15,219 nt of DNA from NCBI GenBank assembly GCA_027445725.1, contig DAIAVG010000013.1, positions 1-15,219 on the forward strand. Direction: 5' to 3'. Position 1 is the first letter of the stretch. Every line of letters starts with the position of its first letter. Both the position numbers and the translations under genes were made by a program. The notes under the pieces are model-generated. The model was not told the DNA's origin. It ran no database searches and saw only the letters and a program-made list of their open reading frames with translations. The stretch is from Acidithiobacillus sp. (GTDB taxonomy: Bacteria; Pseudomonadota; Gammaproteobacteria; Acidithiobacillales; Acidithiobacillaceae). Shown one piece after another: positions 1-9,505 of the stretch.

Positions 1-1
1 G

Positions 2-1282
<1,281 letters not shown>

Positions 1283-1305
1283 GGCCTTTTCTCGGGTAAC
1301 GCCGG

Positions 1306-1336
1306 ATGGCCCGTATCTCCAGAGGATGCGGGCCAT
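1306..1336 (+). terminator. Possible weak terminator hairpin after ettA
   Basis: A perfect 8-bp inverted repeat (ATGGCCCG, 1306-1313; CGGGCCAT, 1329-1336) with a 15-nt loop lies 24 nt after the ettA stop and before the rpmH promoter. No T-run follows, so a factor-independent terminator is uncertain; the placement between ettA and a new promoter is the main support. Confidence 0.3.
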
Positions 1337-1363
1337 TGAGTCCCGGAAATGCGGCTTGGCGCC

Positions 1364-1392
1364 TTGACTTTTGTGCAGCATCTCCTTATCTT
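1364..1392 (+). promoter_or_regulatory. Sigma-70 promoter for rpmH operon
   Basis: A -35 box TTGACT (1364-1369) and a -10 box TATCTT (1387-1392) are separated by exactly 17 nt. Transcription would begin near 1399, giving a leader of about 29 nt to the rpmH ATG. This is one of the two best sigma-70 matches I see in the window and sits where a ribosomal-protein promoter is expected. Confidence 0.72.
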
Positions 1393-1427
1393 CTCAGCCC
1401 TTAAGAATTATCCGCAGGAAGTGTCTC

Positions 1428-1562
1428 ATGAAGCGTACTTTTCAGCCTAGCGTCGTTCACCGTAAACGGACCCACGGTTTCCGTGCCCGCATGGCCACCA
1501 AATCCGGCCGTCTCGTACTCAAGCGACGCCGTGCCAAGGGCCGTCAGCGTCTCTGCCCGTAA
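1428..1562 (+). CDS. rpmH: 50S ribosomal protein L34
   Basis: This encodes a 44-residue, strongly basic protein of the large ribosomal subunit. It begins [18 protein letters not shown] and continues with the typical L34 pattern: [10 protein letters not shown], then a Lys/Arg-rich tail. Length is as in the family. The ATG at 1428 is chosen because it gives the canonical MKRTFQPS start and has AGGAAG (1416-1421) 6 nt upstream; longer in-frame starts upstream would overlap the promoter. It heads a tight + strand unit with rnpA, only 4 nt downstream. Confidence 0.97.
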   Translation: MKRTFQPSVVHRKRTHGFRARMATKSGRLVLKRRRAKGRQRLCP

Positions 1563-1566
1563 GCCG

Positions 1567-1917
1567 ATGAACCCGGCGCAGGTGCATCCTCATCGTTTTA
1601 CCCGCGAGGATCGCCTCCGCCAGAAGGCGGCCATCCAGCGCACCCTCAAGCAGGGGCGTAAGAAGGTCTTCCCAGAATTGGTGATCTACACTTTGCATAA
1701 CGAATTGCCGCACCCTCGTCTGGGTTTGGCAGTGAGCCGCAAGGTGGGTAATGCCATAGTCCGTAACCGCGTCAAGCGGCGCCTGCGCGAAGCCTTTCGC
1801 CAACAGCCGACGCGCGCACAGGGGCGGGATGTGTTGGTCGTGGCGCGGGCGGGTGCCCGGCAACTCAGCATGCGGGCCATGGGCGTCTATTTCCAGCAAT
1901 TGCTGGGGAAGGCATGA
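1567..1917 (+). CDS. rnpA: Ribonuclease P protein component
   Basis: This encodes the 116-residue basic protein subunit of RNase P, which assists the catalytic RNA in 5' maturation of tRNAs. The RNR signature [15 protein letters not shown] lies at residues 57-71, followed by RLREAFR. The conserved phenylalanine-containing N-terminal strand ([11 protein letters not shown], 10-20) and a C-terminal LVVARxGA segment are present. The ATG at 1567 gives the usual length. No clear Shine-Dalgarno precedes it, and the start is 4 nt after the rpmH stop, so translational coupling to rpmH is likely. The frame stays open upstream inside rpmH, so a longer form is formally possible. Confidence 0.95.
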   Translation: MNPAQVHPHRFTREDRLRQKAAIQRTLKQGRKKVFPELVIYTLHNELPHPRLGLAVSRKVGNAIVRNRVKRRLREAFRQQPTRAQGRDVLVVARAGARQLSMRAMGVYFQQLLGKA

Positions 1918-2129
1918 GCGCACGGCGCGTGGCCGTCGTTGTGGTGCGCGGCTATCAGTATGTCATCAGCCCCATGCTCGGACACCACTGCCGCTTTTAC
2001 CCGACCTGTTCCGAATATACCTGTCAGGCCATCGAACGCTACGGCATTGCCAAGGGTTCCTGGCTGGGCATCAAACGCATCAGCCGCTGCCATCCCTGGC
2101 AGCCCGGCGGTGTCGATCCCGTTCCTTAA
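1914..2129 (+). CDS. yidD: Membrane protein insertion efficiency factor YidD
   Basis: This is a 71-residue member of the YidD family, an inner-membrane-associated protein that helps insertion of YidC/Sec-dependent membrane proteins. It carries the family core [20 protein letters not shown] (residues 25-44) and the C-terminal [14 protein letters not shown] (58-71), with conserved cysteines at 26, 32, 37 and 59. An amphipathic N-terminal stretch ([15 protein letters not shown]) precedes the core. The start ATG overlaps the rnpA stop by 4 nt (ATGA, 1914-1917), indicating coupled translation. yidC follows after 16 nt, the usual order in proteobacteria. Confidence 0.95.
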   Translation: MSARRVAVVVVRGYQYVISPMLGHHCRFYPTCSEYTCQAIERYGIAKGSWLGIKRISRCHPWQPGGVDPVP

Positions 2130-2145
2130 AACGCCTTGGGGCCCC

Positions 2146-3750
2146 ATGGATACTCAGAAGACTATTCTTGCCTTTGCACTCGCTGTGGTCATTTTCCTGC
2201 TGTTTCAGGCATGGCAGGAACAGAATGCGCCGAAACCGGTTACGCCGACTGCCGTCCACCAAAGCGTTACGACTCCCAGCACGCCAACACCCGCTGGGGC
2301 TTCCGCGCCAGCGGCAGTGACCACACCGATAGTCGCGCCGGTCAGTACCAGTTTCCGACCGGCGACAGGACCCACGGTGCCTTTCCAGACACCGGTGTTC
2401 ACTGGCCAGATCGGCCTGAACGGCGGTGATATTCAAAACCTTGGCCTGCGTCATTATCCGCAGGCGGTGGATAATCCCGCACCTTACCCGATTCTCGACA
2501 CGGCAGCCGCTAGGCTCACCATACAGCAGAGTGGTTTCGTCAGCAGCGACGGACAGACCCTGGTTGCCCAGTTTGCCGTTCCTGCCGTTCAGAGCGCCGA
2601 TGGCCAGCCCATCATCCTCACCGGCAAGGCCGGTCCCCTGACCGTCAAAAAAACATGGACATTCCAGCCCGACAGCTATGTGGTGGAGGAACACATCACC
2701 ATCACCAATAGCGGCTCTGCGCCTTGGAGTGGCAGCTATTTTGACCAGTTCCTGCGCAATGACCGTGCCAAAAGCCACATGTTTATGTCGATTTTTACCG
2801 GTGCGGTGCTCATGCATAAGGGCAATTTCAGCGAGCAGAGTTTTAGCGACATCCGTGATCATCCAGTGCTAAAGGCGGGCCCCGGCTGGGCAGGGATGAT
2901 GGATCATTATTTCCTTGCCGCCATCCTGCCACCAGAGCATGCCCAGACCCAAGTCTATGCGCGCCCCTCGGGTGCCAATTATGTCGCCGGCACCAGTACT
3001 CCGCTGCCGATCCTGGCACCCGGCCAGAGCACCACCATCACCCAGCAACTCTTCCTTGGACCGAAGCAGCAGCAGACCTTGGCTGCCATGGGCCGCGGCT
3101 TGGAGCAGACCGTGGACTACGGCTGGTTCTCCGTCATCGCCGAGCCCATGCACGTGGTGCTGACCTGGTTCCATGGACTGGTCGGCAACTGGGGTCTGGC
3201 GATTATCCTGCTGGTCATAGTGGTCAAGTCCATCTTCTTCTACCCCTCAGCTATCAGTTACCGCTCCATGGCCAACATGCGCAAGTTGCAGCCCAAGCTG
3301 GAGAAACTGAAGAAGGAGGTTGGTGACGATCGCCAGAAACTTGGCGCGGCCATGATGGAGTTATATCGCAGCGAAAAGGTGAACCCCATGGCGGGCTGCC
3401 TGCCCATCGTGCTGCAGATGCCTTTCTTTATGGCCCTGTACTGGGTGCTGGTGGAGAGTGTGTCCCTGCGGCAGGCGCCCTTTATCCTCTGGATTCATGA
3501 TCTGGCCATACCGGATCCTTACTATATCCTGCCCCTGCTCATGGGCGTGTCCATGTTCTTCCAGCAGCGCCTCAATCCGGCACCAGTGGACCCGATGCAG
3601 AAGCGCATCATGTCCGCCCTGCCGGTGATCTTCGCGGTATTCTTCTCCTTCTTCCCGGCGGGTCTGGTACTGTACTGGCTGACCAACAATTTGGTCTCCA
3701 TCGGCCAGCAGTACTTGATCACCCGCCATATCATGGCGGCCAAGGACTAG
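2146..3750 (+). CDS. yidC: Membrane protein insertase YidC
   Basis: This encodes a 534-residue Gram-negative-type YidC, which inserts and folds inner-membrane proteins with or without SecYEG. Visible: an N-terminal membrane anchor (about residues 5-22, after MDTQK), a Pro/Thr/Ala-rich linker (about 29-90), a large periplasmic beta-domain (about 90-325), then the conserved core. In the core, the segment around WFHGLVGNWGLAIILL leads into the cytoplasmic hairpin YRSMANMRKLQPKLEKLKKE, which carries basic residues as in E. coli. Next come CLPIVLQMPFFMALYWVL, a segment around YYILPLLMGVSMFF, and the last span FFPAGLVLYWLTNNLVS. The ATG at 2146 gives the usual MDTQK start, with GGGG a few nt upstream. 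Longer in-frame starts reach into yidD and are unlikely. Confidence 0.96.
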   Translation: MDTQKTILAFALAVVIFLLFQAWQEQNAPKPVTPTAVHQSVTTPSTPTPAGASAPAAVTTPIVAPVSTSFRPATGPTVPFQTPVFTGQIGLNGGDIQNLGLRHYPQAVDNPAPYPILDTAAARLTIQQSGFVSSDGQTLVAQFAVPAVQSADGQPIILTGKAGPLTVKKTWTFQPDSYVVEEHITITNSGSAPWSGSYFDQFLRNDRAKSHMFMSIFTGAVLMHKGNFSEQSFSDIRDHPVLKAGPGWAGMMDHYFLAAILPPEHAQTQVYARPSGANYVAGTSTPLPILAPGQSTTITQQLFLGPKQQQTLAAMGRGLEQTVDYGWFSVIAEPMHVVLTWFHGLVGNWGLAIILLVIVVKSIFFYPSAISYRSMANMRKLQPKLEKLKKEVGDDRQKLGAAMMELYRSEKVNPMAGCLPIVLQMPFFMALYWVLVESVSLRQAPFILWIHDLAIPDPYYILPLLMGVSMFFQQRLNPAPVDPMQKRIMSALPVIFAVFFSFFPAGLVLYWLTNNLVSIGQQYLITRHIMAAKD

Positions 3751-3779
3751 GGTGGAACAGTCCGTGTTGAGTTAAGGGC

Positions 3780-5135
3780 ATGGACTACCAACAGGGAGAC
3801 ACTATTGTCGCGATTGCCACGCCGCCAGGAGAAGGCGGCGTTGGCATTTTGCGCCTTTCTGGACCAGAGGCCTTGTCCATCGCGACGGCACTCTGCGGCG
3901 GATCAAAAGTAAAATCACTGGCACCCCGCCATGCCCATTTTCGCCGCTTTCACGCTCGCGACGGCAGTATTATCGATCATGGTATAGCCCTCTATTTCCC
4001 CGCCCCACACAGTTACACCGGTGAAACCGTCGTTGAACTGCAGGGCCATGGCAGCCCGTTGGCCCTCGCCAGCCTGCTCACCGAGGCCATCGCTCTGGGT
4101 GCGCGGGCGGCGCGTGCCGGCGAGTTCAGTGAACGGGCCTTTCTCAACGGTCGTCTTGATCTTGCTCAGGCCGAAGCGATTGCCGACCTCATCCACGCCC
4201 GTAGCGACGCCCAGGCACGAGCCGCAGCGGCGAGCCTGGAGGGTGCCTTCTCGCAGGCGGTCGATGGCATCCATGGCCAGCTCTTGCAACTCCTCGCCCT
4301 CGCCGAGGCCGGACTGGATTTCAGTGAAGAAGACCTCGGCGATGCCCACGAACAGGCCATCGCCGATGGCCTGATGCGGCTGGAAGGCCAGATTGCCCAT
4401 CTGCTCAAGCAAGCACAACAGGGCGCCCGACTCGCCCGCGGCGGTCGCGTGGTGCTTGCCGGACGACCCAACGTCGGCAAATCCAGTCTGATGAACGCGC
4501 TCGCCCAGCGCGAATCGGCCATCGTCACCGCCATCCCCGGCACCACCCGCGACCTGCTCCGCGAAGAAATCGTCCTCGACGGCCTGCCGGTGGAGCTCAT
4601 CGATACCGCCGGGTTGCGCGCGGCCACGGATGCCGTGGAGGCGGAAGGCATCGCCCGCGCCCGCAACATACTGCACAATGCGCAACTGATCCTGCTGGTG
4701 GCCGATGCGAGCACGGGATGGCAGGCGGAGGACGAAGCCATCCTGCGCGATTTGCCGGAAGGACCGCGCCGTATCATCTGGAACAAGCTGGATCTGGTTC
4801 CCGTCCCACCCTTTACCCCTGCAGGTGAGGTGGCTATTGCCGTCTCCGCGCAAACTGGCGAGGGCCTCGACGTATTGCACCGCGGCTTGATTGAAGCACT
4901 CGGCGTACCGGGGGACAGTTGCCCCTTCAGTGCCCGCCGCCGCCACGTCGAAGCGCTGGAAAACTGCCTGCACCAGCTCGGCGCCGCGCGCGGCATGTCC
5001 CCACTGGGGGATGTCCCCGAACTGGTCGCTCAGTCTCTGCGTGAGGCCGCTGTGGCGCTGGCCAGCATCACCGGCCGTATGGATGTAGAAGATATTCTCG
5101 GCGAGATTTTTTCGCGCTTTTGTATCGGGAAATAA
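3780..5135 (+). CDS. mnmE: tRNA modification GTPase MnmE
   Basis: This 451-residue protein (also TrmE) works with MnmG to place the carboxymethylaminomethyl group on wobble uridine 34 of certain tRNAs, using a folate and GTP hydrolysis. The N-terminal folate-binding domain shows DTIVAIATPPGEGGVGILRLSG (7-28). A helical domain flanks the G domain: P-loop GRPNVGKSS (228-236), GTTRD (254-258), DTAG (275-278), NKLD (335-338), SAQTG (356-360). The C-terminus ends FCIGK (447-451) with the conserved cysteine at 448. Length matches the family. The start fits the family N-terminus, although the purine-rich stretch TTAAGGG ends only 1 nt before the ATG, closer than usual. It is 29 nt after yidC. Confidence 0.96.
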   Translation: MDYQQGDTIVAIATPPGEGGVGILRLSGPEALSIATALCGGSKVKSLAPRHAHFRRFHARDGSIIDHGIALYFPAPHSYTGETVVELQGHGSPLALASLLTEAIALGARAARAGEFSERAFLNGRLDLAQAEAIADLIHARSDAQARAAAASLEGAFSQAVDGIHGQLLQLLALAEAGLDFSEEDLGDAHEQAIADGLMRLEGQIAHLLKQAQQGARLARGGRVVLAGRPNVGKSSLMNALAQRESAIVTAIPGTTRDLLREEIVLDGLPVELIDTAGLRAATDAVEAEGIARARNILHNAQLILLVADASTGWQAEDEAILRDLPEGPRRIIWNKLDLVPVPPFTPAGEVAIAVSAQTGEGLDVLHRGLIEALGVPGDSCPFSARRRHVEALENCLHQLGAARGMSPLGDVPELVAQSLREAAVALASITGRMDVEDILGEIFSRFCIGK

Positions 5136-5189
5136 AGCGGGACTCATCCAAAAACTTAACTTATTTGAAGAGAGTCGCTATCCTATGGA

Positions 5190-7958
5190 ATGGACTCCGT
5201 ATTCTCGACAGAAAAGAAAATACTGGTAGGCTTTAGCCTAGCCGTGTTGGCGCTTATCCTGGTGGGGGCTCTGGCCTTTCGCACCGCAGCTGGCTATGTC
5301 CGAGCCTCTTATTGGGTGGAGCACACTCAGACGGTGCTACGGAGCCTTGACCGCTGTTGGGCGCTGATCAATGAGGCGGAAACTGCGCAGCGCGGCTATC
5401 TCCTTACTGGCAATTCTTTCTATCTCCAGGAACGTCAGGATGCAATCCAGCGTTTTCAGACGGTGCTGGATGATTTGCCGAACAAGGTGACGGACAACCC
5501 ACTCGAAGTGCGTCGGGCGGTGGCGCTACGGCAGCAGGCGCAGAGACGTTTAGAGATTCTTGACAGTGTTCTTGACGCTTACGAAAAGCAGGGCCTTCCG
5601 GCGGCCCAGGCGATGCTTGGTGCGGGCGAAGGGATCGCCGAAATGACAGCGGTGCACGATCTGGTCGAGAAGATGCGTGCGACCGAAAGCGGTCTGCTCA
5701 AGAAACGCACCGAGGCGGCCCAAGAGGCGGGCGAGGCAACGTTATGGGCCATCGGAATCACGGTTGTCTTGCTGATTGCCCTGCTTACCGGACTCTTTTG
5801 GCAAATTAGAAAAGAGGGGCGTGAGCGTCGCGAAGCGGAAAGAGGGCTGGAAGAATCCCTGCGTATTGAAAGCAGTCAAGGACAGATTCTTGCACTCTTT
5901 AGTGGTTCCAGTTTTGGGTTAACCGAGATCCTTCAACAAGTTCTGAGCATCCTGGCGGAGAATCATCCCTTCCCGGTCTCTGCATTTTATCGCTACGACG
6001 AATGGCAAGGCCACTTTGTTCTGGCTGCGCACCGGGGCACCGATAGACAACTGGCAACCAGTTTTCAGCGTGGAGAGGGGGTTCTGGGCGAAGCGGCTGT
6101 GTCAGACCATCTACAACGCTTGCGACAACCCGATGACAACTCTGGGTTTCTGGTGGACGCAGGGGTCTGTCAGTTTCGACCTGCAGAGATCGCCATGGTG
6201 CCGATCCGTTATCAGGAGCAGCGATTCGGGGTGCTGGTGGTGGCCTCGCTACAAGCGCTAAGCGAGAGGAAGACCACCTTCCTGGATAAGCTTTCCCTAG
6301 AGATGGGCGCTGCCCTCAACCATATCGCCCAGAAAGAAAACCAGCAAATCATGGCCGTTGAGTTGCGTAAACAAAGCGAAGAGTTGCTGGAGAGAAATCA
6401 GTTGCTGCGCATGGCAGATCAGGCCAAGTCCGACTTTCTGGCCAACATGTCCCATGAGTTGCGTACCCCCCTCAATGCCATTATCGGTTTTTCCGAGTTG
6501 TTGAAGGACGGCGTCATGGGTGATCTTAGCCCTGAACAAAAAGATGCCACCGAGGATATTTTTGAAAGCGGCCAGCATCTCCTCTCTCTCATCAACGATA
6601 TCCTGGACCTCTCGAAAGTGGAGGCGGGCATGATGAAGCTGGAGTTGGAAGCGACGAACCTCCACGATTTGCTCCAGGGTTCTTTGGGAATTGTCAGGGA
6701 GAAGGCAGTGGCCCACCAGATTCGACTGAACCTCGAAGTGGAACCAGATTTTCCTCCCGTTTACCTGGACGCGCGCAAGACCAAGCAGATTCTGTACAAC
6801 CTGCTGTCCAACGCCGTGAAATTTACTCCCGAGGGCGGTCAGGTAACGCTCTGCGGGCGCAGAAGAAGCGATCTGTCCGGCCCTGAATATGCCGCCTACC
6901 CCGGTTGGCTGGAAATCAGTGTGGCCGATACGGGTATCGGTATCGCGAAAAAAGACCAGGGTCGGCTTTTCAAACCTTTTGTCCAGGCTGACAGTGGTTT
7001 GGATCGCCGCTATGAAGGTACTGGCCTCGGTCTTTCCCTTGTCAAACGTCTGGCAGAACTGCACGGTGGGCGAGTAACCATGGAAAGTGCGCTTGGGGAA
7101 GGGTCGACCTTTCATGTCTGGATTCCCTGGCGAGAGGAGACCGTTCTTGCAGAGGCGGATCCCGCGAAGGCGGTTTTCGCCTCCCAAATCGATCGCTCCG
7201 CCTTGGTGGTAGAGAATGACGACGCCACTGCGACCCTCCTGCAAGGTTACTTGAGAAGCGACGGATTTCGCGTACGCTGGGCTCGCGACTCCGTTGGCGG
7301 TTTAAATATGGCACGTGAAGAGCGCCCAGATCTCATCATTCTGGAGATGAATCCGCCAGGCAAGGACGGCTGGGATTTTCTTGCGGCCCAGCGCCAGGAT
7401 GATCGCCTGGCCACCATCCCGTTGGTAATTACCAGTATGGATTCAGAACAGGGTTCGGGCTTCTCCCTCGGGAGTGTTCAAGTCCTGCAGAAACCAGTTG
7501 AAATGGAACGTCTGAAAGAAATCCTGCGAAAACTCGGGTTTGTGGTGACCAAACAGAATCGCCCCGTGATCCTGGTGGTCGATGACGATGCGCGGGCGGT
7601 GGAGATCATTAATCGCCAGCTGAGCAATGGCGGTTACGAGGTCATCAGTGCTTACGGCGGGCGGGATGCCGTGACCATGGCAGAACATCTTCATCCCGAT
7701 CTTATCCTGCTGGACTTGATGATGCCGGAATTCAACGGCTTCGACGTAGTGGACGCGCTGCAGAAAAACCCAAGCATGGCGGCCATCCCGGTTTTGGTTT
7801 TGACGGCTAAAATAATTACGCCAGAGGACCGCCGTCGCCTGAATGGGCATATACTGAAGATCATGGAGAAGGCGGGTTTCAGGCGCGACCAATTCCTCGG
7901 GGAGGTGCACCGCGCATTGAGCACCGCCCATTCTCGCCAAGGGGAAGGAAGTGCCTAA
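5190..7958 (+). CDS. Hybrid sensor histidine kinase (CHASE3-GAF-HisKA-HATPase-REC-REC)
   Basis: This is a 922-residue inner-membrane kinase. Order: TM1 (about 10-30); a CHASE3-type periplasmic domain (about 38-180) with the typical INEAETAQRGYLLTG; TM2 (about 185-204); a short coiled linker; a GAF-like domain (about 235-380); HisKA with phospho-accepting H422 in SHELRTPLNA; HATPase with N541, DTGIGI (580-585) and GTGLGL (610-615). Two receiver domains follow. REC1 (about 670-785) has acidic residues at 675-678 and K768, but Glu719 occupies the phospho-Asp position. REC2 (about 792-912) has the acidic triad region DDD (798-800), D842 in LILLDLMMP and T872, and looks competent. It starts 54 nt after mnmE and overlaps the next gene by 8 nt. 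No good Shine-Dalgarno lies close to the ATG. The signal sensed is unknown. Confidence 0.9.
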   Translation: MDSVFSTEKKILVGFSLAVLALILVGALAFRTAAGYVRASYWVEHTQTVLRSLDRCWALINEAETAQRGYLLTGNSFYLQERQDAIQRFQTVLDDLPNKVTDNPLEVRRAVALRQQAQRRLEILDSVLDAYEKQGLPAAQAMLGAGEGIAEMTAVHDLVEKMRATESGLLKKRTEAAQEAGEATLWAIGITVVLLIALLTGLFWQIRKEGRERREAERGLEESLRIESSQGQILALFSGSSFGLTEILQQVLSILAENHPFPVSAFYRYDEWQGHFVLAAHRGTDRQLATSFQRGEGVLGEAAVSDHLQRLRQPDDNSGFLVDAGVCQFRPAEIAMVPIRYQEQRFGVLVVASLQALSERKTTFLDKLSLEMGAALNHIAQKENQQIMAVELRKQSEELLERNQLLRMADQAKSDFLANMSHELRTPLNAIIGFSELLKDGVMGDLSPEQKDATEDIFESGQHLLSLINDILDLSKVEAGMMKLELEATNLHDLLQGSLGIVREKAVAHQIRLNLEVEPDFPPVYLDARKTKQILYNLLSNAVKFTPEGGQVTLCGRRRSDLSGPEYAAYPGWLEISVADTGIGIAKKDQGRLFKPFVQADSGLDRRYEGTGLGLSLVKRLAELHGGRVTMESALGEGSTFHVWIPWREETVLAEADPAKAVFASQIDRSALVVENDDATATLLQGYLRSDGFRVRWARDSVGGLNMAREERPDLIILEMNPPGKDGWDFLAAQRQDDRLATIPLVITSMDSEQGSGFSLGSVQVLQKPVEMERLKEILRKLGFVVTKQNRPVILVVDDDARAVEIINRQLSNGGYEVISAYGGRDAVTMAEHLHPDLILLDLMMPEFNGFDVVDALQKNPSMAAIPVLVLTAKIITPEDRRRLNGHILKIMEKAGFRRDQFLGEVHRALSTAHSRQGEGSA

Positions 7959-8313
7959 GCGAATTTTGATCATTGAAGACAATATGGTCAACTATAAGCT
8001 TGCGGGTATTATCTTGCGCAAGGCCGGTTATGAAATTCTGCATGCGGGCGATGCAGAGCAGGGTGTTGCTATCGTCCGTGCCGAGCATCCAGACCTCGTT
8101 CTTATGGACATTCATTTGCCTGGCATGGATGGACTGACAGCGATCCGCATCCTAAAGGGAGATTCCGCGACGCAGAGGATTCCCATCCTGGCCCTCACGG
8201 CCTTGGCTATGAAAGGGGATGAGGAAAGCATTTTTGCCGCTGGTTGCGATGCCTATCTAAGTAAGCCGATAGGTCATCGGGCGCTTATAGATATTGTGGG
8301 TCGTTTTCTTTAG
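7951..8313 (+). CDS. Single-domain response regulator (DivK-like CheY-type)
   Basis: A 120-residue stand-alone receiver domain with no output domain. Acidic residues E9/D10, phospho-acceptor D53 ([13 protein letters not shown]), T83 (ILALTA) and K105 (YLSKP) are all present, so it should accept phosphate. The start is GTG at 7951, directly preceded by GGGGAAGGAA, and it overlaps the kinase stop by 8 nt, indicating coupled translation. Proteins of this type relay phosphate or act by protein contact. Here it could shuttle between the upstream hybrid kinase and another partner, perhaps the downstream HD-GYP protein; that wiring is inference. Confidence 0.9.
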   Translation: MPKRILIIEDNMVNYKLAGIILRKAGYEILHAGDAEQGVAIVRAEHPDLVLMDIHLPGMDGLTAIRILKGDSATQRIPILALTALAMKGDEESIFAAGCDAYLSKPIGHRALIDIVGRFL

Positions 8314-8329
8314 TCGTAGGAGGAAGCCG

Positions 8330-9400
8330 ATGCCTGAACAGCGTGCCATGATCTTGGTGGTGGATGATGAGGGAAGTTGCCGTCGTCTGCTCACCGCCTT
8401 GTTGCAGAACGATGGTTATGAGGTGCTGGCGACATCCAGCGCTCAGGAGGCATTGGAGCGGCTTCAGGACCGCCGACCGGACTTGATACTCACGGACGGT
8501 ATGATGCCTCAGATCAGTGGGTTCGAACTGGCGGCGCGGCTCAAGGCGGACTCCCGCTATGCTAACTTACCCATCATCGTCGTCACGGCCCTCGATGACC
8601 GCGAAACGCGTTTGCGCGCCTTGGAGGTCGGCGTAGATGATTTTCTCGGCAAACCGATAGACCGAGCGGAGTTGCGCGTGCGAGTACGCAATATTCTGCG
8701 GCTCAAGGATTATGGCGATCGAATTCAGCGGAACAATGAAATTCTGGAAACCACCGTCCGGCAGCGCACGGCTCAGCTGCACGATAGTTATTTGCAGACT
8801 ATCGACGTTCTTCTGCGTGCCGCCGAGAAAAAGGACGAAGAAACTGGCGCTCATATTCAGCGCATCGCCTATTATTGTAAGGAGTTGGCACAGCAACTAG
8901 GCATGGGGAAAGATTTTGTGGACCTCATTTTTGTGGCGAGCCCTATGCACGACGTAGGAAAGATTGGGATTCCCGATCATGTCCTGCTGAAACCCGGTCC
9001 CTTGGATGTTGCGGAATGGGCCATTATGCGTACGCACACCACGCTCGGCGCTAATATTATTGGCCAACACAACGTTTCACTGGAATTACAGATGGGATGG
9101 GAAATTGCTCTGGGCCATCATGAACGATGGGATGGAAGTGGTTATCCTTTCGGTAGAAATGGCAATGAGATCCCTCTGTCGGCAAGGATGATGGCATTGG
9201 CAGACGTCTATGATGCCTTACGAAGTCGGCGTCCTTATAAAGAACCGTTTGATCATGAAAGAGCAACGGATATTATCTTAAAAGGAGATGGACGGGTTAA
9301 ACCAGAGCATTTCGATCCTGATGTTTTGGCTGCATTTCCTCGCGCAGCCCCCAGTTTTGCGGAGTGCTACGCCGCATTAACCGATTGTGACATCTCTTAG
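8330..9400 (+). CDS. REC-HD-GYP response regulator, predicted cyclic-di-GMP phosphodiesterase
   Basis: A 356-residue RpfG-like protein. The receiver domain (about 6-122) has D12/D13, phospho-acceptor D56 (LILTDGMMP), T86 and K108. A helical linker (about 125-155) leads to the HD-GYP domain (about 155-350) with the HD pair H207-D208 in [10 protein letters not shown], the [11 protein letters not shown] block (263-273) and the [12 protein letters not shown] helix (286-297). The GYP triplet is intact, which in the family goes with hydrolysis of cyclic di-GMP. ATG at 8330 is chosen because AGGAGGA (8318-8324) sits 5 nt upstream; the longer frame from 8294 overlaps the previous gene. It is the last gene of the signalling operon, 16 nt after the single-domain regulator. 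Confidence 0.93.
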   Translation: MPEQRAMILVVDDEGSCRRLLTALLQNDGYEVLATSSAQEALERLQDRRPDLILTDGMMPQISGFELAARLKADSRYANLPIIVVTALDDRETRLRALEVGVDDFLGKPIDRAELRVRVRNILRLKDYGDRIQRNNEILETTVRQRTAQLHDSYLQTIDVLLRAAEKKDEETGAHIQRIAYYCKELAQQLGMGKDFVDLIFVASPMHDVGKIGIPDHVLLKPGPLDVAEWAIMRTHTTLGANIIGQHNVSLELQMGWEIALGHHERWDGSGYPFGRNGNEIPLSARMMALADVYDALRSRRPYKEPFDHERATDIILKGDGRVKPEHFDPDVLAAFPRAAPSFAECYAALTDCDIS

Positions 9401-9450
9401 GAGGCAGGATTATTTGCATCGGTTGCCCAATGCATGCGGAATAAAAATCA

Positions 9451-9485
9451 GCAAATCCCCACCGGCAAGGCCGATGGGGATTTGC
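9451..9485 (-). terminator. Intrinsic terminator of the porin gene, also serving the convergent HD-GYP gene
   Basis: A perfect 10-bp stem (GCAAATCCCC, 9451-9460; GGGGATTTGC, 9476-9485) continues inward with CGGC/GCCG around an AAG triloop. Read on the - strand it is followed by TGATTTTTATT, a proper U-tract, and it lies 20 nt beyond the porin stop. On the + strand it lies 50 nt past the HD-GYP stop without a T-run. The two genes converge here. Confidence 0.85.
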
Positions 9486-9505
9486 GATTGCCAAGCCCTC
9501 AAATG

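Noticed and set aside
1408..1416. DnaA-box-like TTATCCGCA before rpmH, repeated at 2455-2463 inside yidC
   Set aside because: One mismatch from the consensus, only isolated copies, no dnaA gene or A/T-rich unwinding region nearby; not an origin on this evidence.
3915..5147. 410-codon frame on the - strand opposite mnmE
   Set aside because: Antisense shadow; the mnmE motifs on the + strand are complete and the shadow has no coherent domain.
6297..7244. 315-codon frame on the - strand opposite the hybrid kinase
   Set aside because: Antisense to the HisKA/HATPase motifs; no family resemblance and no ribosome-binding site noted.
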